Shown piece by piece: positions 63,853 through 64,000 of a DNA stretch of 64,000 nucleotides. The notes under the pieces were generated by a model. The model saw nothing but the letters and a program-made list of their open reading frames with translations, was not told the origin of the DNA and did no database searches. Source of the stretch: Alphaproteobacteria bacterium (GTDB lineage: Bacteria; Pseudomonadota; Alphaproteobacteria; GCA-2731375). Position 1 is the stretch's first letter, and each line of letters begins with the position of its first letter. Location: assembly GCA_021776235.1 (NCBI GenBank), contig JAJFGG010000152.1, forward strand, positions 62,001-126,000, given 5' to 3'. The translations under genes were made by a program, and so were the position numbers.

Positions 63853-64000
63853 GTTGAGCCATAGCGCGCGACTTGCTAGACCGGCCGTGCCGGTCTGGAA
63901 CAGTATTGCGGCGTGCGTCGCCTATTGAGATATCCCAACCCGTAATCACGCCACAGCCTAAATGCGGAAATGCCCGGCGGCCCGGCAACACTCTGTCGCC
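63853..64000. other. Window end, no gene seen
   Basis: The last 148 bp after the kinase stop show no supportable gene or hairpin. Confidence 0.4.

Overview
The window reads as about 64 kb of chromosome from a GC-rich alphaproteobacterium, probably an environmental heterotroph near Rhodospirillales. The grounds are gene content and codon use: a ccoNOQP-ccoGHIS cbb3 oxidase locus, class I PHA synthase, type II (GlpX) fructose bisphosphatase, several acyl-CoA and CoA-carboxylase genes and an alaC-hom pair. The assignment is inference; there is no rRNA gene here. The one clear RNA gene is a tRNA-Glu. I saw no CRISPR array, prophage or complete insertion sequence.

Layout. 1-4.9 kb: the N-terminal part of an alpha/beta hydrolase, a Nudix hydrolase, an unknown membrane protein, a secreted sulfatase, a glycine-zipper lipoprotein and an EF-hand protein. 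5-11.1 kb: a catabolic-looking island with two similar AraC-type regulators bracketing an internally deleted amidohydrolase, an OprB-like porin and a second outer-membrane protein. 11.3-14.7 kb: an MFS transporter and a minimal mercury locus (merR divergent from merF-merA, with a 19-bp-spacer MerR promoter). 14.8-31 kb: mixed catabolic and acyl-CoA genes, including a hydroxyacid dehydrogenase, a keto-acid hydratase, an LLM oxidoreductase, a stand-alone MetE catalytic domain, an amidohydrolase, a flavin monooxygenase, an erythromycin-esterase homologue, two TauD-type dioxygenases, GNAT, acyl-CoA dehydrogenase, SDR and enoyl-CoA hydratase.

31.08-31.34 kb holds a striking non-coding element: a 33-bp terminal inverted repeat enclosing two long hairpins whose tips carry the same 23 bp in opposite orientation, flanked by TA. 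It abuts the 3' end of a patatin-family gene and supplies part of its stop codon. 33.7-45.5 kb is the cbb3 oxidase structural and assembly locus (with the small ccoQ and ccoS genes), flanked by two same-length acyl-CoA carboxyltransferase paralogues. 45.5-57.8 kb: a DUF547 protein, EamA transporter, CMD protein, enoyl-CoA hydratase, PhaC, an OmpA-like lipoprotein, then the co-directional run alaC-hom-glpX-recJ. After tRNA-Glu (57.9 kb) coding density drops: a stretch without a recognisable gene, an unknown lipoprotein, small ORF remnants including a reading frame broken by two stops, then a three-domain RidA fusion and a membrane sensor histidine kinase.

No obviously new multi-gene defence or mobile system is present. 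The strongest candidates for something undescribed are the two-lobed TA-flanked element at 31,082-31,344, the triple RidA fusion, and the amidohydrolase that has lost four metal-ligand histidines yet stays in frame under apparent AraC control. All family assignments come from reading motifs; no database search was possible.
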